From Prevotella sp. (lineage in GTDB: Bacteria; Bacteroidota; Bacteroidia; Bacteroidales; Bacteroidaceae), in the NCBI GenBank assembly GCA_015060485.1, contig SUYI01000013.1, positions 16,738-80,737 on the forward strand: DNA of 64,000 nucleotides, given 5' to 3'. A program made the position numbers and the translations under genes. Below, one piece after another: positions 48,481 through 56,977 of the stretch; positions within the stretch are counted from its first letter, which is position 1, and every line of letters starts with the position of its first letter. The notes under the pieces were generated by a model. It saw nothing but the letters and a program-made list of their open reading frames with translations. It did no database searches and was not told the DNA's origin.

Positions 48481-49338
48481 TTAATTATGAAATGACTGGA
48501 ATTTATCTTTATCAGGAAAACCTCTTTGACCAGGATAGCCTCCATAGGATTCAAATACTACGCTGTCATTATATAGGATATACTGGTGCATTGACAAAGC
48601 ATCATGCTTTTCTTCTTCCGTCAAAGGACGATCATACAAAGCATACTGATAGAAATTGACGCCATACCATCTATATTGCAATATGCTTTTGCCTGCCATC
48701 CAACCAGTCTTGGAATTCTTATCTATCTCAATCCCTATAATCCCGGCCTTGTGCATTTTCTCTTGAATCGCTGTAAGCTTCTGCATGGACAATCCCACTC
48801 TATGAAGAATTTTGTTGAGTTCTTGTTTGTTTTCTATGCAAGCACAATCCCTGTACTCGTTTTTGTTCTCTATCGTAAACTTCTGAACCTCATTATTTCT
48901 AAATTCAAGATTTATCGAACAACTGTCATCTAACGCATTGCGCACATATTTAACTAAATCATACATGTCGTCATGATGAATCTTTAAATGTTTCTCCATC
49001 AAGGCTGCATCACATGGTTCAGGTTGGGGAAGGAAGAGATAGAACAGAATCCATAAAGCAACATTGAGGATATGGAGCGAAAGAACAGCCTTCTTATAGA
49101 TCGAAACGGGTGGAACTGAGCGTATAAGGGATACCACATAGATAACGAATAGTGGCAAGGTCACAAACCACATCCATACTAGGGCTACAATACAAGGACT
49201 TAGTAATCCACCCATTTCTGCATTATCATGACTGTTTAGGCCTATTAAAAGGATACCTGCAGTAATAGAAAGTATCAGCAAAACTTCTATCACTCGGTAA
49301 AAATATCCAAGTAGTGACTTAATTTTCATTCCTATCAT
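48481..49338 (-). CDS. Hypothetical membrane protein upstream of the DKNYY gene
   Basis: The 285-residue product (from MIGMKIKSLLGYFYRVIEVL) has about four membrane helices in the first ~125 residues, then a soluble domain with SMQKLTAIQEKMHKAGIIGI and a Tyr-rich end. No family is recognised. A promoter with correct 20-bp spacing (TTTG 49385-49388, TATGTTTG 49357-49364) rules out the longer frame starting at 49500. The ATG at 49338 or 49329 is the start. It may be cotranscribed with the DKNYY gene 18 bp downstream. Confidence 0.68.
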   Translation of the reverse strand: MIGMKIKSLLGYFYRVIEVLLILSITAGILLIGLNSHDNAEMGGLLSPCIVALVWMWFVTLPLFVIYVVSLIRSVPPVSIYKKAVLSLHILNVALWILFYLFLPQPEPCDAALMEKHLKIHHDDMYDLVKYVRNALDDSCSINLEFRNNEVQKFTIENKNEYRDCACIENKQELNKILHRVGLSMQKLTAIQEKMHKAGIIGIEIDKNSKTGWMAGKSILQYRWYGVNFYQYALYDRPLTEEEKHDALSMHQYILYNDSVVFESYGGYPGQRGFPDKDKFQSFHN

Positions 49339-49356
49339 CAATTGGCGCTTCGTGTG

Positions 49357-49388
49357 CAAACATATTCTTTTCGTTTTATGGTTGCAAA
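49357..49388 (-). promoter_or_regulatory. Promoter of the 48481-49338 gene
   Basis: TTTG and TATGTTTG are separated by 20 bp on the minus strand. The leader is about 10-20 nt. Confidence 0.65.
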
Positions 49389-49669
49389 AATAAGAAATAA
49401 AATTGAAACTTATTGTTCCTTTGCCGTTAATTTGCCAAAATTTAAGAAAAGTCGGGTCGGTTCTCCATAATCCGTTTTGTGATTCTGGTATTAGGGGCAT
49501 TAACTGATAATTCTGGCAATAGCGCTGAGTGACGTGTACAATAAGCGTTCATGTACCAGAAAAATAATTAGTCGTAAAGCAAAAAATTAAGATTTTACTG
49601 ACATCCGACATTATTTGTATGTTATATTATTGATATTCAGCGTGTTATATTGTTCAAAACAGACACTAT

Positions 49670-49735
49670 ACTGACATAAAACCGACATAAAACCGACATT
49701 ATACTGACATTCTACTGACATAGAACCGACATAAG
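49670..49735 (+). repeat. Six tandem 11-bp units, left arm
   Basis: Units of the form ACYGACATnnn (for example ACTGACATAAA, ACCGACATTAT, ACTGACATTCT) repeat six times with an exact 11-bp period. Confidence 0.93.
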
Positions 49736-50050
49736 ACAGGCAGAAAGCAGACATTGTGCGACATTATGAAGTCTGTTCTTTTGGAACAAAGCACGCAGAT
49801 GTTCATAAGGAAGGTAAGCGAACTGAAGGATAAGGGTTCGCAATCTTTAGATTAAGACTTATTGTAAAATTCTCTAGAGAATTTTGTGCTTACTCTAGTC
49901 CTAACAATTGCTAAGTGCCTAGGTAAAGGTAAAATTCTCTAGAGAATTTTTCAACAAGGATTGGGAGGAAAACTTACGAGCGCCAAGTATCAGAGCCGCT
50001 AGCCTCCTTGTGAAGCATTAAGTGCTTGTAATTGGCGGTCAAATATCGGT

Positions 50051-50149
50051 ATTATGACAGTTCTGTGTCAGTAGTATGTCGGCTATATGCCGGTTTTATG
50101 CCGGTTCTATGTCAGTAGAATGTCAGTATAATGTCGGTTTTATGTCAGT
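50051..50149 (-). repeat. Nine tandem 11-bp units, right arm
   Basis: Read on the minus strand from 50149 inward, the first four units are ACTGACATAAA, ACCGACATTAT, ACTGACATTCT and ACTGACATAGA, in the same order as in the left arm, which has one extra unit between. The remaining units are more diverged. Confidence 0.93.
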
Positions 50150-50354
50150 ATGAGGAGCATAAAATTTTTTATAACTACCTGTTAATGAGTTGTTTATAAT
50201 AAAGATAATGTCGGATGTCGGTAATTTTTAGGAAATTAAAGTTCAACCCGATTTTTTGTGTACTGAATAAGGCTTTCTCCTGGTTCATCAGGAAAATGAA
50301 CATGCTAATTTTCTCATTTTTGCTCGATTATTCGTAATTATGCCCTTTTTTTCG

Positions 50355-50362
50355 TACCTTTG
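50355..50362 (+). promoter_or_regulatory. Promoter element of the DUF4491 gene
   Basis: TACCTTTG lies 25 bp before the ATG at 50388. No clear -33 box is seen. Confidence 0.5.
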
Positions 50363-50387
50363 CACCCGTAAAAACAAATATGAAAGA

Positions 50388-50684
50388 ATGTATTTCACAG
50401 GAATCATTATTGCGGTTAGCACTTTTCTGACCATAGGCATCTGGCATCCTATCGTCATCAAAACGGAATATTATTGGGGCACACGGCCTTGGATTGTCTA
50501 CCTGTTGATAGGAGTGGCATCGATTATCGCTGCATTGTTTATCGAGAACACCGTGCTGTCGGCTGTTGTCGGCGTATTCGGTGCCTCAGCACTTTGGGGA
50601 ATCGGCGAGCTCTTCGAACAGAAAAGACGTGTTGAGCGCGGCTGGTTTCCAAAGAATCCCAAACGCGCGCAACAAAAGGATTAA
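50388..50684 (+). CDS. DUF4491 membrane protein
   Basis: The 98-residue product (from MYFTGIIIAVSTFLTIGIWH) has three membrane helices and the family's FTGIIIAVSTFLTIGIWHP and ALWGIGELFEQKRRVERGWF. DUF4491 is a small family with no known function. The longer frame from 50340 would begin before the promoter. It is convergent with the acetylxylan esterase gene 14 bp away. Confidence 0.82.
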   Translation: MYFTGIIIAVSTFLTIGIWHPIVIKTEYYWGTRPWIVYLLIGVASIIAALFIENTVLSAVVGVFGASALWGIGELFEQKRRVERGWFPKNPKRAQQKD

Positions 50685-50698
50685 TCCGTCAGCAAAGA

Positions 50699-52057
50699 TT
50701 ACTTCAGCTGGTCTTTAATCCATAACATCTGTCCGTAGTTGGTTTCTGGGGTCGTCCAGTGCTCGTTGATGGGGGTAATCAGCGACTTCTTCGGAGCCGT
50801 GATGAGGTTCCAGACAATGTAGCTCGTCGTAGGCGGGCAAGTATTGTCGTTATATCCCCACGTCAGATAGACGGGACACTGGATGCGGCGGGCAAAGTTC
50901 ACCACGTCGTAATACTGCAGCGTCTGAATCTTCTCTGGTGTCAGCATCTGGTTCTCACGATGCAGGTGCGGATAGCCTCCCGTACGTCCCTGCTCGGCAT
51001 AGCCAGCCATGTCGCTCAGTGCCGGATGGTTGGCCACACAGGCCGTCACACGCGGGTCCAAGGCAGCGGTTATCAACGAGAGTGCTCCACCCTGGCTACC
51101 ACCTTGCACGGCTACATTCCGGCCGTCCCAATCGGTCAGCGACGTCAGGTAGTCGAGGGCACGCACGCAGGCCACATAGACATGTTTCATATAATAGTTG
51201 TCGCGATTGTCGAGGCCATTCTCCAGGTATCCGTTCTCGCCCGAGAAAGTGGTGGAAATCTCCTTGAACTGCTCGTCGGTCATCTCGGGGTTCAGTCCGT
51301 GAATCTCCATCTCCAGACGGATGAAGCCGTTCTTGGCATAATAGGTGTTGCGCATGGGTTCCTTGATGGTCTTGATACCAGCTCCCGGAGGACACAGCAC
51401 GACGGGATATTTCTTGGTTGACAATTGAGAATTGACAATTGACACCTTGGGTTTGGTGAGGTAGCCGTAGACATAGTGGCGGCGGTCGGTGCGTAGTTTC
51501 AGCAGATAGCAGTCGAAGTCGTCGGTCGAGTATTTCTCCACCCTCTTGCAGCTGACTTGCAAGTCTTCGTTCTTCACCTCTTTTCTCGCCTGTTCTATAT
51601 TCTTTTGCCAGAAGGCATCGAAGTCGGCAGGATTTTTCGTAAAAGGTGTCAGCTGTTCCGGCGAAAAGCCCACCTTTACGTGGTGCTCATAGGTCGTTCC
51701 GTCGACAGTGGCCTTCATGCGCAGGTCACGGAAACCGGGTTGTTTCATGGTACCCATGTCAATAGTAGCACGTCCGTTTTTCAACATCACCTTACCCGTC
51801 GTGACGGCAGGCAGCATGTCCTGACCGATTTCGTAGCTTACCTCTACATTCAGCGGAATGCCGTACTTGCAGAAAGTCACCTCAACCTTAGCCCGCTCGC
51901 CCGTCTTATAAAGCCAGTCGGCATGGTCGGGCACTGTCAGCCACAGGTAGTCGCTGCGATAGGGATAGTTCTCGGCAGAAGCCTGCTCCGGACTAAAAAG
52001 ACATGAACAAAGCATCAAGGACAAAACCAATGTCCATCTGTAATCAAATCGTTTCAT
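50699..52057 (-). CDS. Acetylxylan esterase (CE7-like alpha/beta hydrolase), exported
   Basis: The enzyme removes acetyl groups from xylan or xylo-oligosaccharides. The 452-residue product has a signal peptide (about 28 residues, SPEQASAENY), an N-terminal beta domain (30-135) and an AXE1-type hydrolase domain with the nucleophile GGSQGG and the His in NEHWT. An insert, VSIVNSQLSTKK, is encoded by four TTGACAA-type heptamers (51418-51445), a repeat of the intergenic kind inside the gene, in frame. It is divergent from the GH5 gene, a natural partner in xylan breakdown. Confidence 0.85.
   Translation of the reverse strand: MKRFDYRWTLVLSLMLCSCLFSPEQASAENYPYRSDYLWLTVPDHADWLYKTGERAKVEVTFCKYGIPLNVEVSYEIGQDMLPAVTTGKVMLKNGRATIDMGTMKQPGFRDLRMKATVDGTTYEHHVKVGFSPEQLTPFTKNPADFDAFWQKNIEQARKEVKNEDLQVSCKRVEKYSTDDFDCYLLKLRTDRRHYVYGYLTKPKVSIVNSQLSTKKYPVVLCPPGAGIKTIKEPMRNTYYAKNGFIRLEMEIHGLNPEMTDEQFKEISTTFSGENGYLENGLDNRDNYYMKHVYVACVRALDYLTSLTDWDGRNVAVQGGSQGGALSLITAALDPRVTACVANHPALSDMAGYAEQGRTGGYPHLHRENQMLTPEKIQTLQYYDVVNFARRIQCPVYLTWGYNDNTCPPTTSYIVWNLITAPKKSLITPINEHWTTPETNYGQMLWIKDQLK
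51418..51445 (-). repeat. 7-bp array inside the acetylxylan esterase gene
   Basis: TTGACAA, TTGAGAA, TTGACAA and TTGACAC (plus strand) lie in tandem within the coding sequence, in a surface-loop region. Confidence 0.85.
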
Positions 52058-52157
52058 TGTTTTCTTTTTTTAAGTAGTTTGTATGCAAAGGTACGAACTT
52101 TTTGTTAAATCTTGGAAAAAATAAGCAAAAAAAGCATTGTCTTCTGTTGTTTTTTAC

Positions 52158-52165
52158 TATCTTTG
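52158..52165 (+). promoter_or_regulatory. Promoter element of the GH5 gene
   Basis: TATCTTTG is about 48 bp before the chosen ATG. A minus-strand TACCTTTG (52086-52093) serves the divergent esterase gene. Confidence 0.5.
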
Positions 52166-52212
52166 CAAAATGTAGGGCAAATTTTATGAACTATCGTAAC
52201 CAAAAACGCAAT

Positions 52213-53370
52213 ATGAAGAAGTTAATGACCTTGGTGGCCGTGATAGCTACCACGTTGCTGGCGCTGACAGCGTGCGGCACAAAAACTGAGACTGCAAACG
52301 AAGTGAACAATTTCCGCATCAAACGCGGCACGAACCTCAGCCATTGGCTGTCGCAGAACAATGAAGACCGCGGTGAGGCCCGTCGTCAGCACATCCAGGA
52401 GGACGACTTTGCCCGTCTGGATTCGCTGGGCTTCGACTTCGTGCGCATCCCTATTGACGAGGTACAGTTCTGGGACGAGGACGGTAATAAGCTGCCTGAG
52501 GCCTGGGATTTGCTGACATTCGCTCTCGACCAGTGTAATAAGCATCACCTGCGTGCCATTGTCGACCTACACATCATCCGTTCGCACTACTTCAACGCCG
52601 TCAACGAGGAAGACCAGGCTGCCAACACGCTGTTCACATCAGAGAAGTCGCAGCAAGACCTGATCAACCTGTGGTATCAGCTGTCGGACGCACTGAAGGG
52701 CTATAGCAACGACTCGGTGGCTTACGAGTTCATGAACGAACCCGTGGCTGAAGACCACGAGCAGTGGAACCAGTTGGTGGCCAAGGTTCACAAGGCCCTG
52801 CGTGAGCGTGAGCCTCAGCGCACACTGGTCATCGGCTCGAACCTCTGGCAGAGCTACGGAACCATCAAGTATCTGAAGGTCCCCGAGGGCGACAAGAACA
52901 TCGTGCTGTCGTTCCACTACTACAACCCGATGATTCTGACACACTACGGTGCATGGTGGACTCCAATAGGCAAATATACCGGCAAGGTGAACTATCCCGG
53001 CATTCTGGTATCGAAGGAAGACTACGAGGCTGCCAGCGACACCGTGAAGGCCGTCATCGACGAGAACCATTTCACTACAGAAGTCTGGGACATTGACCAC
53101 ATCCGTGCCGACTTCAAGGATGCCATTGAGGCTGCCAAGAAGTATGACCTGCAGCTGTTCTGTGGCGAGTGGGGTGTCTACGAGCCTGTGGACCGCGAGT
53201 TGGCTTATAAGTGGACCAAGGACATGCTCGCCGTGTTTGACGAGCTCAACATTGCCTGGACCACATGGTGCTACGATGCCGACTTCGGTTTCTGGGATCA
53301 GAAGAAGCACGACTTCAAGGACAAGCCACTGGTTGACCTGCTGATGAGCTCCAAAGGATTGGAAAAATAG
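52213..53370 (+). CDS. GH5 family glycoside hydrolase, lipoprotein
   Basis: GH5 enzymes are retaining endoglycanases acting on cellulose, mannan or xyloglucan. The 385-residue product starts with a lipoprotein signal (ALTAC, Cys21). The acid/base is Glu176 in FMNEP and the nucleophile Glu319 in CGEWGVYE. GTNLSHWLSQNN and VDLHIIRSHYFN are other barrel landmarks. Substrate is not fixed by sequence. An ATG at 52186 is a possible alternative start. It is divergent from an acetylxylan esterase. Confidence 0.92.
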   Translation: MKKLMTLVAVIATTLLALTACGTKTETANEVNNFRIKRGTNLSHWLSQNNEDRGEARRQHIQEDDFARLDSLGFDFVRIPIDEVQFWDEDGNKLPEAWDLLTFALDQCNKHHLRAIVDLHIIRSHYFNAVNEEDQAANTLFTSEKSQQDLINLWYQLSDALKGYSNDSVAYEFMNEPVAEDHEQWNQLVAKVHKALREREPQRTLVIGSNLWQSYGTIKYLKVPEGDKNIVLSFHYYNPMILTHYGAWWTPIGKYTGKVNYPGILVSKEDYEAASDTVKAVIDENHFTTEVWDIDHIRADFKDAIEAAKKYDLQLFCGEWGVYEPVDRELAYKWTKDMLAVFDELNIAWTTWCYDADFGFWDQKKHDFKDKPLVDLLMSSKGLEK

Positions 53371-53373
53371 GTA

Positions 53374-54177
53374 TTAATAGCTCGCTGAGCAGGGAATACC
53401 GAGAGCTATCACCCGGTCGCGGATGGCGTCAAGCTGTTCGCGACTGGCTTTTTCAAGGCCCACTGTTGGCGTCTCGCGGTCGATGGTGTAGACCATGACC
53501 TGCTGGGGACGGATGTCGCTGACAGCCTGGAGCCAAGGACCCACGAATGCTTCGCCGGTATTGTCGACGGACACTTCACTTCTCACTCCGCTCTCATCAC
53601 TTCTCGATATACTGCCCCGCATAAACATGGTCTGGATGATAATGTGTCCCTGGAAACGCTTCATGGCGTCGACAACTTCGTGAACGTCGTAGTGGCCAGT
53701 AGGCTGATCGACCATCTTAATATAGTCAGGATTAACGGTGTCGAGTTTCAGAATATTGTTGTCGACACGCATCAGGGCATCGTGCACAGACTGACGATGA
53801 AGCATAGTAGAATTAGAAAGCACGCTAACCTTGGCCTGCGGACAGTAGCGGTCGCGCAGACGAAGGGTATCGTCAATGATTTCGGCAAAATGAGGATGAC
53901 ACGTCGGCTCGCCATTGCCTGCAAAGGTCAGCACGTCAGGCAACTGGCCAGCAGCGACCATCTCCTGCAATTTCAGCTCCAACTGCTGGGAGACCTGCTC
54001 GGAGGTAGGGCGCTGAAGCTTGGGACGGTGGTCTTCATTCAGACCACACTCACAGTAGATGCAGTTGAAACTGCACACCTTTCCATCGGCCGGCATCAGA
54101 TTGATGCCCAGTGAAATGCCCAAGCGACGACTATGTATGGGGCCAAAAATGGGCGAAGGGTAGATAATTGTGCTCAT
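53374..54177 (-). CDS. Radical SAM protein
   Basis: The 267-residue product (from MSTIIYPSPIFGPIHSRRLG) has the iron-sulfur/SAM motif CSFNCIYC and the sugar-nucleotide-style LTFAGNGEPTCHP. This is the radical SAM core of the MoaA/YfkAB-like group used for peptide, cofactor or tRNA modification. The target is unknown. The insert SRSDESGVRSEVSVDN near residue 190 looks like a repeat absorbed into the gene. The promoter box ends 8 bp before the ATG, so the mRNA is nearly leaderless. Confidence 0.88.
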   Translation of the reverse strand: MSTIIYPSPIFGPIHSRRLGISLGINLMPADGKVCSFNCIYCECGLNEDHRPKLQRPTSEQVSQQLELKLQEMVAAGQLPDVLTFAGNGEPTCHPHFAEIIDDTLRLRDRYCPQAKVSVLSNSTMLHRQSVHDALMRVDNNILKLDTVNPDYIKMVDQPTGHYDVHEVVDAMKRFQGHIIIQTMFMRGSISRSDESGVRSEVSVDNTGEAFVGPWLQAVSDIRPQQVMVYTIDRETPTVGLEKASREQLDAIRDRVIALGIPCSASY

Positions 54178-54185
54178 AACGCGTG

Positions 54186-54233
54186 CAAAATTACAAAAAA
54201 CTTTGCGTAAAACAAAAAAAATTCGTATCTTTG
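54186..54233. promoter_or_regulatory. Interleaved divergent promoters of the radical SAM gene and ftsX
   Basis: For the minus strand TTTG 54213-54216 and TAATTTTG 54186-54193. For the plus strand TTTG 54202-54205 and TATCTTTG 54226-54233. Each pair has 19-20 bp spacing, and the two overlap, so RNA polymerases must compete. Confidence 0.7.
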
Positions 54234-54266
54234 CAGCCAAAAGACAGTATACGTCTAAATGAAACT

Positions 54267-55145
54267 ATGACAAAGAAGCGAAAAAAGGCCCGCAACCGCC
54301 GTGGTATGCAGGTCGTGACTTTATGTATAAGCACTACGATGGTGCTCATTCTGCTGGGCATGGTGGTGTTCTTCGTGCTGTCGGCCCGTAACCTGTCGGC
54401 ACACATGAAGGAGAACCTGACCGTTACCATCATGCTGAAAGACTCGGTATCGGTGAACGATGCTAAATTGTTCTGCCGTGATCTGTACCACCGTCCCTAC
54501 TCCCACAACATCGACTATATCAGCAAGGAACAGGCCCAACGCGAACAAGTAAAGGAGCTGGGTAGCGACCCGACGGAATTTCTGGGTTTCAACCCCTTCC
54601 CTGCTACGCTGGAGATACAACTGGCCGCTGACTATGCCAACCGCGACTCGCTGAAGTGGATAGCCAAAGAACTCAGAAAAGACAGTCGCGTGAGTGATCT
54701 GACCTACATGGAAGACCTGATGGACAAGGTCAATATGAACCTGAGCCGCATCAGTCTGATATTATTGGTACTGGCTGTGCTACTGACGTTCGTATCGTTC
54801 TCGCTCATCAGCAATACGGTACGACTCAGTGTGTATGCCCGACGTTTCGTTATCCACACCATGAAACTGGTGGGTGCATCGTGGGGATTCATCCGACGTC
54901 CGTTCTTGAAACAGGCCATTGGCGTGGGGGTGTTGGCCGCCATATTAGCCATCATCGTGTTGGGGCTGGGCGTCTACGGACTCTACCTGACACAGCCCGG
55001 CGTGATGGACATCGTCACGTGGCAGGTGCTGGTGCTGACAGCCGTTGCCGTACTGGTGTTCGGCATCGTCATTACGGCGTTGTGTGCCTGGCTTGCTGTC
55101 AACAAATTCCTGAAAATGACGGCTGGAGAGCTTTATAAGATTTAA
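54267..55145 (+). CDS. ftsX: Cell-division permease-like protein FtsX
   Basis: FtsX works with the ATPase FtsE in the divisome to activate peptidoglycan hydrolases. The 292-residue product has a cytoplasmic basic start, a first helix (about 17-39), an extracellular domain (40-170) and three more helices at 175-285. It ends with a MacB/FtsX-type C-terminal region (FLKMTAGELYKI). No ftsE is in the window, which is common in Bacteroidota, where ftsE lies elsewhere. The frame from 54183 begins before the promoter, so ATG 54267 is chosen. DUF3098 follows. Confidence 0.9.
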   Translation: MTKKRKKARNRRGMQVVTLCISTTMVLILLGMVVFFVLSARNLSAHMKENLTVTIMLKDSVSVNDAKLFCRDLYHRPYSHNIDYISKEQAQREQVKELGSDPTEFLGFNPFPATLEIQLAADYANRDSLKWIAKELRKDSRVSDLTYMEDLMDKVNMNLSRISLILLVLAVLLTFVSFSLISNTVRLSVYARRFVIHTMKLVGASWGFIRRPFLKQAIGVGVLAAILAIIVLGLGVYGLYLTQPGVMDIVTWQVLVLTAVAVLVFGIVITALCAWLAVNKFLKMTAGELYKI

Positions 55146-55175
55146 AAGGTAAAAAAGAAATAAGGTAAAAAAATA

Positions 55176-55439
55176 ATGGATAAGAGTAACTTTGCTTTTG
55201 ACCGTGTGAATTACATCCTGCTGGCAGCAGGTATGGCAGTGGTCATCATCGGTTTTCTGCTGATGAGCGGGTCGGGGTCTAACGAGACTGCCTACGACCC
55301 GGATATTTTCAGTGCCCGTCGTATCAAGGTGGCCCCTGTGCTGTGCCTCCTCGGATTTGTCTCAATGATTTATGCCGTCGTACGCCGTCCAAAAGGTGAC
55401 AACGCCACAAAACAGACAGACAAGGAGGGTGAGGCATGA
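55176..55439 (+). CDS. DUF3098 membrane protein
   Basis: The 87-residue product has two helices (about 12-32 and 50-68) and the family pattern [20 protein letters not shown] followed by GFLLMSG and [18 protein letters not shown]. The function is unknown. It occurs between ftsX and uppP in many Bacteroidota, as here. Its end overlaps the uppP start by 4 bp (ATGA). Confidence 0.9.
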   Translation: MDKSNFAFDRVNYILLAAGMAVVIIGFLLMSGSGSNETAYDPDIFSARRIKVAPVLCLLGFVSMIYAVVRRPKGDNATKQTDKEGEA

Positions 55440-56233
55440 CATGGTTTGAGGCACTCATCCTGGGTATTATCCAGGGACTGACGGAGTATCTGCCTGTCAG
55501 CAGCAGCGGACATCTGGCCATTGGTCAGGCATTGTTTGGCATGAACGACGGTGCTGACAACCTGATGTTCACCGTTGCCGTACATGTGGCTACCGTATTG
55601 TCGACTATCGTGATTCTGTGGAGCGAGATAGACTGGATTCTGAAGGGTTTGTTCAAGTTTGAACTGAACGCTGAGACGAAATACGTGCTGAACATCATCG
55701 TCTCGATGATTCCTGTAGGCATCGTCGGCCTGTTCTTCAAGGACCAGGTTGAGGAAATCTTCGGTTCCGGACTGCTGATAGTCGGTTGCTGTCTGCTAAT
55801 TACTTCAGTATTGTTGATTTTCTCGTATTATGCCAAACCCCGTCAGAAGGAACACATCTCGTGGAAAGATGCCCTCGTCATCGGTATTGCTCAGGCATGT
55901 GCCGTTATGCCGGGACTGTCGCGCTCCGGTTCGACCATTGCCACCGGTCTGCTGCTAGGCAACAAGAAGGAGTCATTGGCTCAGTTCTCGTTCCTGATGG
56001 TCATCCCCCCCATTTTGGGGGAAGCCCTGCTCGACGTCATGAAGATGATGAAGGGTGAAGACGTGATGGGCAACATCGAGGCTCTGCCACTGATGGTTGG
56101 TTTTGTGGCCGCTTTCTTGGCCGGTTGCGTGGCATGTAAATGGATGATCAACATCGTGAAGCGCGGTAAACTGGTCTATTTTGGCATCTATTGTGCCATC
56201 GTTGGTGTAATAACCATTATTTGCTCATTGTAA
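55436..56233 (+). CDS. uppP: Undecaprenyl-diphosphatase
   Basis: UppP (BacA) dephosphorylates undecaprenyl diphosphate for peptidoglycan and capsule lipid-carrier recycling, and gives bacitracin resistance when abundant. The 265-residue product has about eight membrane helices, the first motif [15 protein letters not shown] and the second [14 protein letters not shown]. It overlaps DUF3098 by 4 bp and is followed 3 bp later by truB. The layout is normal. Confidence 0.97.
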   Translation: MTWFEALILGIIQGLTEYLPVSSSGHLAIGQALFGMNDGADNLMFTVAVHVATVLSTIVILWSEIDWILKGLFKFELNAETKYVLNIIVSMIPVGIVGLFFKDQVEEIFGSGLLIVGCCLLITSVLLIFSYYAKPRQKEHISWKDALVIGIAQACAVMPGLSRSGSTIATGLLLGNKKESLAQFSFLMVIPPILGEALLDVMKMMKGEDVMGNIEALPLMVGFVAAFLAGCVACKWMINIVKRGKLVYFGIYCAIVGVITIICSL

Positions 56234-56236
56234 GGC

Positions 56237-56953
56237 ATGAATTTCATCGAGGGAGAATACATATACATCAACAAGCCCTACCGGATGACCTCGTTCGGAG
56301 CATTGGCCTATGTCAGGACCCGTGTATCGAAAAAGGTCGGTATGCGTCGCGTGAAGATAGGCCATGCAGGAACCCTCGATCCGCTGGCTACAGGCGTGCT
56401 GATTCTCTGCACCGGCAAGAAGACCAAAGAGATTGAACGCCTGCAACTTGACAATAAGGAATATACCGCCACACTGCAGTTGGGAGCCACTACCCCCAGC
56501 TACGACATGGAGCACGAGGTGAACCAGACCTACCCTACGGAGCATATTTCGGAAACACTTATCCGTAGCGTGCTCGCCAATTTTGTCGGCGAGATTCAAC
56601 AGGTGCCCCCCTCCTACTCTGCCTGCAAGATTGGCGGAGAACGTGCCTACAAGCTGAAACGCAAAGGCGAGGAAGTGACGCTAAAGGCCAAGACTGTCCG
56701 TATCGACGAGATTGAGTTGACCCACTTCGACCCCGACACCATGCAGATGAGCATACGCGTCAGTTGTGGCAAAGGCACATACATCCGATCGCTGGCCCGC
56801 GATATTGGCCGTGCCCTGCAGAGCGGAGCCTACTTGACGGCCCTGTGCAGAACCCGCTTAGGCGATGTACGCATCGAGGACTGCGTAACCATCGATGACT
56901 TCCCCGCATGGCTGGAGCAACAAGAAATTGAAAACAAAACAACTTCGAAATAA
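56237..56953 (+). CDS. truB: tRNA pseudouridine(55) synthase TruB
   Basis: TruB makes pseudouridine 55 in the T-loop of tRNAs. The catalytic Asp48 is in GHAGTLDPLATGVLI, and VPPSYSACKIGGERAY and CGKGTYIRSLARDIG follow. The 238-residue length is normal for the form without a long PUA domain. It is 3 bp after uppP. The stop lies at the end of the first 8-bp unit of a tandem array. Confidence 0.96.
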   Translation: MNFIEGEYIYINKPYRMTSFGALAYVRTRVSKKVGMRRVKIGHAGTLDPLATGVLILCTGKKTKEIERLQLDNKEYTATLQLGATTPSYDMEHEVNQTYPTEHISETLIRSVLANFVGEIQQVPPSYSACKIGGERAYKLKRKGEEVTLKAKTVRIDEIELTHFDPDTMQMSIRVSCGKGTYIRSLARDIGRALQSGAYLTALCRTRLGDVRIEDCVTIDDFPAWLEQQEIENKTTSK

Positions 56954-56969
56954 CGAAATATCGAAATAA
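56946..56969 (+). repeat. 8-bp tandem array across the truB stop codon
   Basis: CGAAATAA, CGAAATAT and CGAAATAA lie in a row. The truB TAA is the last three bases of the first unit. queA starts 8 bp later. Confidence 0.85.
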
Positions 56970-56977
56970 TAAAACAT

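Larger units (their letters stand above)
49501..50354. other. Gene-free region built of nested inverted repeats
   Basis: No gene was found. Nested structures are an outer inverted pair (about 49594-49613 with 50205-50224), inverted arrays of 11-bp units (49670-49735 and 50051-50149), and two copies of the 20-bp palindrome AAAATTCTCTAGAGAATTTT (49865-49884, 49930-49949) near the centre. A 21-bp match to the PaaI-type gene lies at about 50273-50293. Confidence 0.85.

Noticed and set aside
49339..49500. 54-codon extension of the 48481-49338 gene
   Set aside because: It would begin upstream of a well-spaced promoter and lacks signs of conservation.
49670..50149. CRISPR array
   Set aside because: The units are adjacent 11-mers without spacers, in two opposite arrays, and no cas gene is in the window.
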